Below are positions 36,206 through 48,543 of a stretch of DNA of 64,000 bases, in pieces (position 1 is the stretch's first letter; each line of letters begins with the position of its first letter). The DNA comes from Branchiostoma belcheri (Eukaryota; Chordata; Leptocardii; Amphioxiformes; Branchiostomatidae): assembly GCF_001625305.1 (NCBI RefSeq), contig NW_017802935.1:2657031-2721030 (forward strand), in the 5' to 3' direction. Under the pieces are notes generated by a model. It saw only the letters and a program-made list of their open reading frames with translations. It was not told the origin of the DNA and did no database searches. The translations under genes and the position numbers were made by a program.

Positions 36206-36340
36206 AGAACGAAAGGTCGTTTATGGGTTACTGCCCTGGGCAACCACCAAGGCCCTGTTCATTTGTCCCCACTACCGTGGCTGTCAAACGACTCCTTCTC
36301 AACTATCAGGTGAACAATTGTTATGTACACAAAACACGGT
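36206..36340 (-). promoter_or_regulatory. Upstream block shared with TNF-like ligand 1
   Basis: Holds AGAACGAAAGGT (36206-36217), a GGCAACCACCAAGG segment and ATCAGGTGA...TGTACACAAAACACG. The order matches that upstream of ligand 1. GAACGAAAG resembles part of an interferon-regulatory-factor site, but that reading is speculative. Confidence 0.45.
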
Positions 36341-36510
36341 CCCTTCAAGTTGACAGAGTCAGGTCTGTCAATAGAGCTACTAGTGTTACATTTCAGTACT
36401 TGCTGAATGACACACCGATGTTTCTTTCTAATGTCTAATGATGAAGTCGTAAGCTAGGCAGCCAAGATCATAGTAATATAAGAAAAGACAGTGGTAAAGA
36501 AGAACAGTCT

Positions 36511-36516
36511 TTTATT
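36511..36516 (-). terminator. Poly(A) signal AATAAA for TNF-like ligand 3
   Basis: AATAAA on the minus strand about 550 bp past the stop at 37063. Confidence 0.5.
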
Positions 36517-37062
36517 TGTTTAACCTTCAATGATATTTACAAACGTGGACAAAGATATAGTTATTACGACGATTTTCTCCGACCAACATCTTCTGATCAG
36601 GTTCAACTATCACGATTCAATATTAGTGTTATGGCTTACTTCATTTTCGTACACATGTAAATTGATTAATAGAAAAACATGCCCTGGCATAGTTACTCTT
36701 ACGTGTACAAGTTGATATTTACAACGTGGAAATGAAACACAATACGTACCAAAACTAGATACAACTGACATTGTTAAAACATGAAAGCAATTACACGCAA
36801 CCACATTGATTGTTTTACAGGTTCATAAACTTGAACTTAATTGCTATTCAATATTGTACGTAACTGACTTGGCAGTGTTGATAGCGTACTTTGCATTGTC
36901 TATATAGAATTGACCAATCATGTTACAATTCACAATGTGATATAGGAAAAACCAGTCTATCCCCAATAGATAGTCACACCTGTCTAAAATCTTTGGATTA
37001 CATTTTTAAAACTATATGTACATAGAGCTTTCTGTTAAAGGACTGAAATCACAATGGTGTAG

Positions 37063-39465
37063 TTAGTTACTAGCAGACAGTTTGATGGCTCCAAAGAACG
37101 TGCTGTCCACATCCGTGCCGATGTTGCACGTCTTGCTTGTCGTCACGTAGACGTAGACTTTGGCCCCGTACTTGAGGTCCAGCACCCCGCCTGTGTAGCA
37201 CGTGTGGCGCGGAGGGTCCCCGTACACCGGTAACATGCAGGTCAGGTACGGGTCCTCTCCTACGTATATGGAGTATTTACTGCCTGCATCACTCTCGTCC
37301 CCAGTAAATTCCACCTGTTCGATGTGGATTAAATGAGAGTCAGTAGCAATCAAGCTCTATAAATGTGAAATTTAAGAGACATAGTAAGAATACTTTTGAT
37401 GAGGTGACAGAAATTTGGTAAGAAGGGTTCAGTGATGAGAAAATTAGGCTATCCAAATTTCACACGGAACATGCTCAATTTCTAAATATAGAATTATTTT
37501 CTTATTCACCTGGCTGTAGACGAAGTATTTTCCCGGCTCCAGAATCTCAAGCTTCCCATCCTCAAACCCAAATCGTGGCTCGTGAATATCTTTGTTCCAT
37601 CGGGTGAAGATTCCCTCTGAAAAAGTGACGCGTATAGTATAGTATTCAAAGTCGTGCCCATGCATAACAATGGCTAAAAGACTGAGGAAGGGTTTGCCAT
37701 GTTAAATTCACCAAAACATCTGACACAAAAAATTGTTACACTTACCTTTCACCGTAATGGAGGAAGAACCTGTCCTTGTATCTGTTATATGGTAAACATG
37801 GAAATAGCTTAAAGGGTTGTGTGAGTATAGTTAACGCTGTGCCGGTAAATGTAAACATCACAATCATAAGTGATGGCTGAAGTCCCAGTTTTTACTTACC
37901 TGTCCTCGGTAGGATGTGGACTGACAACAGAGATACCTGTGGGGGAAATAACCAAGATTATTTTTAGATAAGATAGAACTGTTCCCCTTATGTTAGTATG
38001 CAAGAGCTAGATCATTGTTATCTGTGTATATCTTTTTGTTCATAGACAAACAGCACTGTCAACCATGGATGCTGATATGTATACATGTAACAGTAATAGC
38101 ATGTACACATAGACATATGTGTTGTTGTTCTGGCGTGAAGTCGCGCTAACGACAGCAAACTAAACCAGAAAGTTAGTAAAAATGGTTTGTTTACCTGTGC
38201 ATGAGAAAACTTTTCCTTATGATGTCTGCGCGTCCCTGTAATAATATTGAATCAATGAAAAGGAGCACGACAATCATAATTTGACGCCAGCATTGACATC
38301 TATTCCAAAACACAACGTTATGGTGTGATTGAATATTTACGATGAGACAATGTGACTTCTTGATCTTTTAGATAACAAGAAAAAGTAGATAGTTTACCTG
38401 CACAAACGACTCCCACAGCCTCGTCTTGCCTACAGTTGTGTTTTCCCCATCCGTTATGTTGACATTCTCCCAGGTTAGACTCGGTCCCTGTACAGAAGAC
38501 GTCATCCAGCCAGATCTCCCCACTGCCTTCTCCAAAGGATCTGTACTCAGTACCAGGAACTGCTCCTGTGTAACCTAGCTGTCTGCACGCCACATCAGCA
38601 TCCTTAATGTCCCAGCTGTCGTCACATACGGCCCCCCATTCTCCTGTCTTCATCTGTACCTCCAGCCGCCCTTCGTTACTCGTCTTTCCGTCAACAAGTC
38701 TGGCGTTTATCAGAACTGAAAGTGAAACAAGTTTTAAGTTTGTTACAACGTGTCCCTGACAATCAAGATGTCGCAACTATTCTGAGCTAAGTTGAATGAA
38801 TGGGATTACAGTTTGTATGGTTTGTATAAATCTGATATAATCATCGGTCTTAAAAAACATGTATCATGATAAAAACTGCACATGTACATCAAAGCTAAAG
38901 ACTTGGTTCTACGCCAGATTTTTCAGAACTGTTCTGTTAGAAAGAGGTGTTTGTCACCTGGGGCGTTGATGACAGTCTTTTCTTCCCTTGACTCGGTTCG
39001 GTAGGATCGTCTCTGAACCTTGACCGGTGGCTAGAATTAGGACGCAAAATCCTGCAGTTTTATTAATTCTTGGATTTTAACGGCTTCTATCACTAGTGTA
39101 ATAAAAGTGAAATTCTAGAATTTACACAGGACATTATAGCCTTTGACAACACTTGTGGGTGCTTTCAAATATGCATGTAATACAAATACCTGCTTGTGGA
39201 TAAGATCGTTGTTTAGCTCCACAGCGCGCTCACTCTCTGGCATGTGACTTTCCACACCACCACGGTCTACCGAGAGACGGTACGAATATATCTCCTCCTC
39301 TAAATCCCGAACTCTAGCCGACAGGCTCTCATTACTGACCAGCACATGGACGTAAACAACACCGTTCACGACAAGGAAAGCCACCAGAACAACCCACACG
39401 AACCGCAGATTTTGCTTGTTTTCATCAGTAAACCCCATGTCTCCGTCGTGTTTGCAACCGTGCAT
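37063..39465 (-). CDS. Ectodysplasin-like TNF ligand 3: TM-SRCR-TNF
   Basis: Exons 39465-39190, 39030-38958, 38715-38398, 38235-38195, 37936-37900, 37781-37746, 37616-37510 and 37314-37063 give 379 residues in frame. It is a type II membrane protein: TM (~22-43, FVWVVLVAFLVVNGVVYVHV), a charged stalk with RVRDLEEEI, a second-exon stretch containing VQRRSYR, one SRCR domain (~117-222, six cysteines, ending EAVGVVCA), a short basic linker (TRRHHKEK), and the TNF domain (~237-379) with [32 protein letters not shown]...RHTCYTGGVLDL and DSTFFGAIKL. It lacks the LDLa and EGF modules of its neighbours. The TNF exons have the same number, order and phases as ligands 1 and 2, which shows tandem duplication. 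Confidence 0.9.
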
Positions 39466-40335
39466 GCTAAGATTGACTGCTAATAAGATAGATTGTGATC
39501 TGTTGTCTTGTCACAATCGCTTGTAACGTCTGTTGTCGCGCTGACACCGAGAAGTCATCAGAGGCGCGCGTCTGCAAAATACGCTCGGCTTTTGCCCCAA
39601 GCGATGTTTTGACGTGGTTGAAAAGAAACCCCAACAACACTACACCGTACACGCCCCCTACTGGGGGTAAATATTGTTCTTGCCGGGACCCATACAAAGC
39701 CCCCTTAAGCACATTTGCTAGTTGAATTTGAAGGTGTACTTTCACTCTCGTGCGCTATGAAATCCCAAAATACTAGCAAATTGCCAAACGTTCATTTCTC
39801 TTTTAACAAAAGGAAGCAAGGATTCTGCCTCGCATGATCATTTACTCAAAAATAGCCATCATTATCTCAATACCAATTTACGAATTAGAAATGGAAGTGG
39901 ATAATGGCGTTGCACATGTTTACGATTTTCTGGGAAAAGTGATATGGTGATACGTCAGCCTCTGTGAATTGCCGAGTTCATCTTTCGTACGTCGAAATTT
40001 CATTGTTGTTGACGGTTTTTCTTGGTATTCGACTACAGGTGGCCCATACTGGTGGCCATGGGTCACTTAACAAGCCCTTGAAAACACGGAAATTGGAGAC
40101 TACATAAATGTATAACGTTTTACCTTGACATTGCACAATCCTAGCGTTACTTGCGCAACGTGTTAATCCTTCTTGATGATTGAATCTCAAAGATGTACCC
40201 TTGATCTTTTTATACGTATTACTATTTATATGTGCTACGTATTTCTACGGGTTTTGATCCCAGCAGACCTGCATTAACTAAGGCTGTAGTAAAAGATTAC
40301 GAAACAAATTTAAACAGTACACAGCATACAGACAA
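39466..40335. other. Intergenic region between ligand 3 and LRR-A3
   Basis: It holds the upstream region of ligand 3 and ends at the poly(A) site of LRR-A3. No domain-bearing ORF was seen. Confidence 0.4.
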
Positions 40336-40341
40336 TTTATT
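40336..40341 (-). terminator. Poly(A) signal AATAAA for LRR-A3
   Basis: AATAAA on the minus strand about 210 bp past the stop at 40548. Confidence 0.5.
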
Positions 40342-40547
40342 ATATATATTATTACATGGTTCTTCCAAAGGCAAATATTCATATATACACTCACACATTT
40401 ACCGTTAATAGTACACACAACCAGACATCTATATTTATTTGTACGATCAGACATTTCTGCACCTTTATACAATTGTACAATACAGAACATGGCAGTGAAC
40501 AACATTCCGAATAGTTCATTTTTAAATACAATTCAAACCAAAGCTTA

Positions 40548-41534
40548 TTAGGAATTCGCAATGGATGACATAGGTACTGGCTCATACCTATGCCTTTTTC
40601 CCCATCTCCCATACGCTCCTGTGACTGTAACTACCAACAACACAATAATGGGCACTGATACAAACATTGGAATAAGATTTCTTCCTGTCGCCTGACTCTG
40701 TGACATAGGCAATGTGCTGTTATGCTGATGCTGTGACATAGGCAATGTGCTGTTATGCTGATGCTGTGACATAGGCAATGTGCTGTTATGCTGATGCTGT
40801 AACATGGGCAATGTGCTGTTATACTGATGCTGTAACATGGGCAATGTGCTGTTATACTGATCCTGTGACATGGGCAATGTGCTGTTATCCCTTACACCAT
40901 CCGGTGCGATTGTTGCGATTGGGCACAATTTTTCACGTGGCACATCTTCCACATCTAACCCTTTCAACCTTTTAGGTGCATCACATGTAACGAGCCTACT
41001 ACTGAACATGTGGGAGCCATTTCTGAACATGTCTGCCAACCAGGCCAATCTACAATCACACAGCCATGGGTTGATGGCCAGTGTAGCAAAGAACCGTCTG
41101 GCATCTCTTACGGCTGATTCTATGGGAACTTTGAACAAATCGTAAGAGATGGTTTTCAGTAGGTTTTGAGACAGATCAATCGTATCCAGGTGCTTCAGCT
41201 TCTTAAAGGCATTAACTGATATCTTATGGATTCTGTTGTGACTCAGGTTGATGCCTTTGACTTGGGTTGTGTCCTTGAAGCTCTTCGATGTGACCTTGGT
41301 GATGTTGTTATACTTCAGATCGAGCCAGGTGGTGGTTGACGGGAGGTGTGCGGGAATTCTCGCGAGATTTCGCCCTCCACAGCTTACCACTAGCTCCGAG
41401 TACTGGTCAGCGCACGAGCAGGGTGGTGGACACTCTGACTCGTCCGTCTCGACCAGCACAAACACGGACAGCAACAGGTAACAAACCTCCTGTACAAGCA
41501 CTGCGGTCGTGTGCAGTCTGCTCAAGATGTACAT
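40548..41534 (-). CDS. Short-tailed LRR transmembrane protein 3 with a repeated N-glycosylated stem (LRR-A3)
   Basis: A single coding exon of 328 residues. A 3' splice-like ACACAG lies directly before the ATG, so a 5' UTR intron is likely, as in its paralogues. Layout: hydrophobic leader, LRRNT (CPPPCSCADQYSELVVSCGG), LRRs (TQVKGINLSHNRIHKISVNA), LRRCT (NPWLCDCRLAWLADMF ... VTCDAP ... EKLC), a stem of six 11-residue repeats (NSTLPMSQHQH type), TM (~291-311, VSVPIIVLLVVTVTGAY), and a tail of about 16 residues. It belongs to the same subfamily as LRR-A1, A2 and A4. It sits among the TNF-like ligand genes, on their strand, and unlike the others it has no convergent signalling partner. Confidence 0.9.
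   Translation of the reverse strand: MYILSRLHTTAVLVQEVCYLLLSVFVLVETDESECPPPCSCADQYSELVVSCGGRNLARIPAHLPSTTTWLDLKYNNITKVTSKSFKDTTQVKGINLSHNRIHKISVNAFKKLKHLDTIDLSQNLLKTISYDLFKVPIESAVRDARRFFATLAINPWLCDCRLAWLADMFRNGSHMFSSRLVTCDAPKRLKGLDVEDVPREKLCPIATIAPDGVRDNSTLPMSQDQYNSTLPMLQHQYNSTLPMLQHQHNSTLPMSQHQHNSTLPMSQHQHNSTLPMSQSQATGRNLIPMFVSVPIIVLLVVTVTGAYGRWGKRHRYEPVPMSSIANS
40689..40886 (-). repeat. 33-bp coding minisatellite, six units
   Basis: Six tandem 33-bp units encode NSTLPM(S/L)Q(H/D/S)Q(H/Y/A). Each contains the N-glycosylation sequon N-S-T. Adjacent units are almost identical at DNA level, which suggests recent expansion. Confidence 0.92.
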
Positions 41535-42535
41535 TCTGTGTTGTGTAAAAACAGAGACACAAAATTAAAATATCGCAAACATTGTTTTAATATGACCATG
41601 CCGAATCCTTTATTTCAATCATATCAAAACAAGTTGCCAAGAGATGTATAAAATGAAAGAGAATGCACCTAATGATCGACGGGTAAAAATGGCGGTGTTC
41701 CAACATTCTGTTAGTACACCTTAGGGGAGCATGGTGTAAGGTACACCAAACATGGTGCGCATTTTAACAGCATGTGACAGAACACAATGTATTACTAATC
41801 TACTACTAACCTCATTACGTTAGGTGTTGAACATTGTCTCTGACTGCAGTTATGCACTGTTCAAATCTGTCCTTTGCAAGGGCAATTCGGCTACTGGGAA
41901 CGCCTACTCGTGAAGACCGACTGGTAGTGCGCCATTTTGTTGTTTTTCTCCTTTACGCCAAGTACGGCGGTGTCAGGTGACATTGGCTTGTTGCCAGACG
42001 TTACCTGGTATTAAGTCATGCATACAATAGGAATGCTATTCAGACAGTCCCCCTGGAGCTTGTCAATTATAGTTGTTACCGATCATCTATCACTGTCAAA
42101 TAGGCTTGGCTGGCAAGGCTGGGAGGAAATACAGCCTCTGTACCTGTTTCACTTTCACAGGGCAATTACGTATGGACACGTGTAGGCTCATGGATGGAGT
42201 AAACTGCAGTAGAATATATATAGCTAGTGTACTATATAGCAGGATAAATGAAAATGCTATTTCCGTGGTTTGATTAACAGGCCATAGACAATATGCTAAG
42301 CATTATCATGAAAGTTCATCTGTGTTGGTAGTAATCATAGTAAAAAGGTTAAACTTTATTCCAACACAAAGTTTACAGAGAACTTGAAAACAAGCTTTTC
42401 CTCAGGGTTATGCATTTCGTTACTTCTTCTCCCCCCTCCGCCGATATCTATTTCATGCGTTATTTCTTAACGTAACTGTTCTATTTAGAGCACACGGAAA
42501 AAGAGATCTAGAAGAAGTAGCCAGTGACTGAATGA
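41535..42535. other. Intergenic region between LRR-A3 and ligand 4
   Basis: It holds the upstream region of LRR-A3 and the poly(A) site of ligand 4. No coding signal was seen. Confidence 0.4.
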
Positions 42536-42541
42536 TTTATT
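42536..42541 (-). terminator. Poly(A) signal AATAAA for TNF-like ligand 4
   Basis: AATAAA on the minus strand about 680 bp past the stop at 43222. Confidence 0.45.
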
Positions 42542-43221
42542 TACACAACTCAAAATCAAACAGTACAGTAAACCCATCATAATTCACTTTATAGTCAATG
42601 TTGAGCTGTAGTTATGACTCTGAATATTTACAGAAATGTATACGTATACATTTTCCGCTTAACCAACATTACCAGATATTCAAATATATAATTATCAAAT
42701 GACTATTGCTTTCTATGCATCGGTGCCTTTATAAGCTTTATTACAGAGTCAAAACGTCGAACCAAACCAGCAATAATATAGATTTTATTAACTACCATTT
42801 TCGTATGGTGGTATCTATTTCTATATCTAAAAGTATTAACTTCGCCAATATATACATGTACATATAAATCCAAAGTTGGCAGTGAACTAGCTGCAACACA
42901 GTTCAGGCTCCGTGGGCAATTTTTCAATGACAATTACAAGCTTTCATTCCGTCTCTATTATATATATCATAGTCTTAGGATCATTTCTATAGTATGTCTA
43001 TTGTATAGACGTTATGCCTAAAACACAAAAATCAAAACATACTAGTCATGACATCACCTTGCTATGATATGTTGATACAAAACATACGATACGTCTCCAT
43101 ATTAGTTTTATACTAAAATATCCTGTTATTGTAAGCTTGCAATTAGATACTATTAGGTACATGAAGGAAACCTAGTTGATATTTTGCTATTTGAATCTTT
43201 GAAGAAAGTCAACTACGAAAT

Positions 43222-46200
43222 CTAATTAATCTTCATAAGGCCGAAAAACGTGGTGTCTGGGCTCAGAGCGATGACACAGCTGTTACACGGCACGTACAGA
43301 TAGACAATGTCCTTTCTGTGCAGTTTGCGCATGCCCGCTGTGAAGCACGTTTTGTATGGTGGGGTTCCATACATCTCATGCATACATGTCAGGAATTGGT
43401 GTGGTCTGCCGCGATGTTCACTTGCCACCATGACATTGTAGCTGGTGTTGGAGGCGAGTACTTCATTTTCGATAAAATGAATCTGAAAATCAATCATAGT
43501 CCATATCAATGAGGTTGAAAACTAATAAAAGTGAAAAAAATGAACCTGATAGACTGAGCAATGCAAATGCAATAAATATCAATATCTTAATTTCGATGCA
43601 TAAAGTAATATATTTCAATGGAACCTAGTACCTGACAGTGTGGATATGCTAGTCATTCATTAAGCTTTTACTATACCTTCATAAAAAACATGGAGACAAG
43701 ATGCTGAAGAACGTTACATGCTTTGGTCAGATCGTACCTGGCCGTATATGTAGTAGTCCCCTTCTTCCAGTATCTTCAACTTTCCATTGTCAAAGTGGAA
43801 TTTTTTGGAGTTAATCGTGTCCGTATTCCAGTGGCCTGCCAGCACCCCATGGCCAGCTGTATAATTTGTGCACATGACATTTTTTCCATTAACACATAAA
43901 CATTTCATCTTTGTTTCATTGAAACCAATAGAGTTTACAAGGTGTAAAATGTTCAACGTAAAACAAAATGTGATGAGCGAAGAAATACTTACCCTTAATC
44001 GTAACTGTTTGGTCACTAGAATCTAGTTAAAATAGAAAATGAACAATTAACATCACGTTTCTTGTAAAATGTCCAAGCAGTCACTTATTAATAACAACTA
44101 CCTGTTTAGAGTTTGAACATCCAATCTTCCACTATCTTTAAGCAGTTTGTTAATGTACAAGACGTAAATTTCCGTGTTTTATCTACAAAAATAGCGTAAC
44201 TACTGAGACAGAGCGTAACTACATACCTGAACTGGCCGCTATGTGAACCCAGGCTGAGGACGACTTCTGTAATAAACATAGCAAGAAATAGCAAGATATA
44301 TGTTCATTATTGACATCAGGCAGCAAGTGACTAGAGTTTAGCTGTCTATATAGCTTCGTAGCAGAAAATTTTTAGGAAAAGACGGCCTCTTTCGGCATGA
44401 AAGTAACCCGCCAGGACAGAAAAGAATACCTTGTGTGCAGAGTCCATGACGAGATGTCCGTGGGTCGATGACGCATTGGGTGACACTAAAGCACTGGGCT
44501 CATTTTCGGCTTTGACTGTTAGAGAGAGAGAAAAAATGTTTAAGTGTTTTTAAACAGCCTTTCTTCTATTTTTATCAAGACGCTTTCACAAAAGCCATTT
44601 ATGTACGATTTTACAGTCATTGACAAAACTTCCTTATACCAGTGAGGCTTGGTTCACGGTTGCACGTACCGGTTTCACAGTGAACCCCGCCCCAGCCTTG
44701 TGAACACCTACAGATGTAGTGATCTCCACCGTTATGACACGTGCCGTGGTTCTGACAGGGGTTAGACTCACACACATTCTCCACTGGAGGGGGATAACAC
44801 AATGGTCAGAAAGCTTCAAAACATTTCCTAAAAATTCTTCTAGTCATTCGATCTTTCATAAAATGCATCTGTCCATTTAGGAAAAGTTTTTTTGTCATGT
44901 TCTTACTGTTTTCACAATGATGTCCTCGCCACCCAGGTGCGCATGCGCACTTGTATCCGTCTGTGGTCACGTGGCATGTTCCGTTGTTCTTACATGGGTC
45001 AGAGGCACAGTTGTCTGGGGGTAAAAAAAGGCCAATAATTAATTAAACTAATCATCAATATTTAATGCAGCTTCTTGTGATATGGTACTTAAATTTTGCA
45101 TGGCAGGCCCTAAGGTATGGTATATCATGATATAGTTTTGTTATATAGCTGAAATCAAGTGCACGTTAATTTGGGGGATTATTGATATATCTTTTCAGTA
45201 ACGTTAACTCACGTATGTCACAGTCCTGTCCCTCCCACCCCGGAGCACACACACAGCTGTAGGTATTGACTCCGTCCAAACAGGTGGCGTTATTTTTACA
45301 GGGGTTCGCTTCACATTCATCTGTGTCTGTGGTGGAAAATATTGATGCCAGAGACGTCGTTAGAAGTGGTAAGTACAGTGCACACTACCAATGCCACATG
45401 CAACATTCACTGTGTTTTTATACTACTGAAAATAACAGTCTTTTCATTGACACATTTCACAGTGATTTACAGTAATGCCTTACTGATTTCACAGTTGTGA
45501 CCTTCCCAGCCGGGCTGACAGTCGCACCTGTAGCCATTCTGAAGGTCTTGGCATTTCACTGCATTCTTACACGGGTTGGACAGGCACTCGTCAACCTCTG
45601 GTAAAAGATTACATTGAGAAATCATCAAAACCGTATCTGTATTACATTTACTCAGTTGCAAATCATTTTGGACTAATTATGTTTAGATTGTGAAAACCAG
45701 CAGGAAGCTTATGTCAATTAAGTTGAGAACAACCCATCTAAACTTGATGAGAAAATAAACATGAGAGGAACACCCCTCACCAGTCTCACAGTGCAGGCCC
45801 TCCCACCCAGGCTCACACACACATGTGTATCCACGCTGTCCATCTACGCACTGTCCTGCGTTCTGACATGGACTGGACACACATTCGTCTGTATCTGTGG
45901 CGAAACAAGAAAACTGTCATCTTAATAGAATAGTGGTAATAGTTAAAACTGGGGGAAGAGGGGAGACGAAAGTTGTCCTAAAATGCATTCCTTTACTTTA
46001 TACAGGAAAAAATTGTAACTTCACTGAATTCAAAGTATACAAACCGTGCAAATTTATGGATTATAAAGCTGCAGTACTCACTGATGTCGCAGTCCTTCCC
46101 CTCCCACCCTGCAGCACACTGACAGCTGTACTCGTACTGTCCGCCATGACAGGTGGCGTTGTTCTTACACGGAGAAGACGAACACCTGTTGATCTCTGAC

Positions 46201-48543
46201 AAAACAGAGAGAGAAATACTGTACGTTGTTACATATCGTCAACTTTTATTCACCTGGCCGCTGTATGATCTAAGAATTCTTTTTGTGGTGTGGCCTATTC
46301 TGAGATATTGATACGTATTATAGTTTGCACTGGAACGTCTTCTGTAGTTTTGCCGAAGTTAAACTGGTGCACTTTATGGCTCGATAGTCGATACTAATAA
46401 TGATGGAAATTTGCCGCAGAAAAGTTACAGCACTACAAACTATAACACAAACGCAGTGTCATCTGTTAGCAAACAAAACTGAGACTTACCGGTCTCGCAG
46501 TCCCTGCCGTCCCAGCCCGGCTGACAGTCACACGTGTAGCGGTCCAGCCCGTCACGGCAGGTCCCACCGTTCTGACACGGGTTAGACGCGCACTCGTCTG
46601 CAACTAGAGGATACAAACAGCCATTCTTATAACCTACATGTCTGCATAGATCTTACAATGGCAGGCCATTCAACTTGATCATGAGCATAATAATTGATTT
46701 CTAGCCATTCTATACTTTACTGTCGTGGGTGCAGAGTACACTCTACGGAATTAGATTGTGCATAATCGCTTGGTGCAGTCAAATTCATCGTTGAGAGTTC
46801 GTAAAACTTCGTCGTACCTGTACATCTCACTCCGGCCGTGAACTTGCCTCTACACGACGTGGTGTCAAAGTCATGATAGCACTCCTGGAGGGATTGTTCA
46901 GTTCCCGTACAATCCACATCACTCAGGGAAAATTCTGGACTAAAGTAGTCCCCAAAATTAGCTGCAGCCTTCCTATAGGACCTGTAGTAGATAATAGTAA
47001 CATTCACCACATCTGTGCAACTATATGTACACTGTGACATGTCATGTACAATCTCTGTGCGTCCTACGACACACATATATCAAAAGACTAGAAAGTAAAC
47101 CTAATTCTGTAAAGGTAGCATATCAGATAAATATAAAGAAGGACGACAAACTAAACATGAATATGTTTTATCCTGCAGCAGTAGTAGTGATAGTTTCCTT
47201 AGTAATGTAGTATTGTTGATTTTTTTTGCACATATTTGCACATAAAATGAATCATTTTGTTGTAAATGGTAAAGAGAATATGCAAGAATGGAAACCAGAA
47301 ACCTCAAAGGTTAATGGAGGGTTTTTAAGGTCATGACAAATACTGATCATAGTAGCTCCATCCTGCGATATTTTGCTGAGAAAATGCAGACATATACCTG
47401 GTTGCACCGCCGTACCCGAGGTATCTGCACACCACGTTAGCCTCAGTCATGCCCCAGTTCCGGTCACAGATCCTGCCCCACTCCCCGCCAATTTTCACCT
47501 CCACTACACCTTTAGCCATGACGTGGTGTCGCTTGTGCCTTCTGCCGTGTGCACTTTTAGGGTGGAAGATACGCACTACGGCGTATATATAAAATCAGCA
47601 ACTTAAAAAAAACAGAAGACGAAATTCTGGGACAAAATTTGATGTCTGTCGAAATTGTAAATATTCAAATATTAGTTTGCAGTGATGCAAAATTCAAAGT
47701 CAGTAAAAACAGACCTAAACGTATTTTTTGCACAGGAAAAACTGCCCATATTCATGGGCACACATGATAGCATGGAAAAGCTTGTTCATGTGCATACATG
47801 TACATAATGCGATATAAAAAGTCCATAACATTTACCTTCCCATTTCCCTGCAGAAGACACATCTTCTGATCGTTTTAACCTCGCCATGTTAAGGTGGAGA
47901 GAGGGTGACGGTTGGAGGGCGACCGTCTGTTGCTAGAATTACGACACAAAACATTCTTATTTGGAAATAACTTGTTGGCATTACTGTGTAAACTTTGTCT
48001 ACAGAAAGATATTAGACCACACAAGAAGTTGATACTTGCATCATGACCCTTGAATTATGGCTAGGAGAAAATTCACGTAAACAAGTCGTTCCGTTATGGG
48101 GTTGTAAGGTCCTTGACACATTCATTTGACAAGTCGTCGTTCACTGCTTTCATTTTCAATAGCACCAGTTTGAAATTTGATATTCACAACAACATGGCAC
48201 CCTCTTACAGAAGTATTACACTCTGACATACCTGTTCACTGTTAAGTCGTTGTCCCCAACTCTGTTCAAACTTCTCGACGCCACCGTGGTCTTGTCTTGC
48301 AGTCTCGCTTACTAACTGTCCACTGGCAGGTTGGACACACTGCGAAGCCAGCTGGCCCTCAACATACGCCAGGCGTCTGGCTAGGTGCATGTACCCCACT
48401 CCATTCAACGCGATAAACGCGAAGAACGACAACAACAACAACACAGAAAAGGTGCTGTCGTGTTTTCTGTGGTTTGCCTTTGTCTCAGCTCCCTCGTGGA
48501 ATTGCGCATCTTGTTTTGCAGATTTATCGTTTTCCAGATCCAT
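43222..48543 (-). CDS. Ectodysplasin-like TNF ligand 4: TM-SRCR-EGFx7-TNF
   Basis: Exons 48543-48232, 47932-47836, 47575-47398, 46981-46818, 46597-46490, 46195-46082, 45888-45781, 45597-45484, 45320-45213, 45014-44907, 44783-44670, 44515-44430, 44266-44227, 44022-43993, 43856-43738 and 43482-43222 give 686 residues. The start is the first ATG at 48543; the frame is open slightly further only from a GTG. Layout: type II TM (~32-52, [20 protein letters not shown]), stalk, SRCR (~152-250, six cysteines, split by a phase-2 intron), seven EGF modules each in its own phase 1-1 exon (~251-508), linker, and the most divergent TNF domain of the four ([29 protein letters not shown]...[20 protein letters not shown]). 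The membrane-proximal stalk would be very long. The multi-EGF chain may set ligand reach or bind matrix. Confidence 0.9.

Noticed and set aside
36778-36834. Possible additional exon between ligands 2 and 3
   Set aside because: No module similarity and stop codons in the frames; the ligand 3 model is complete without it.
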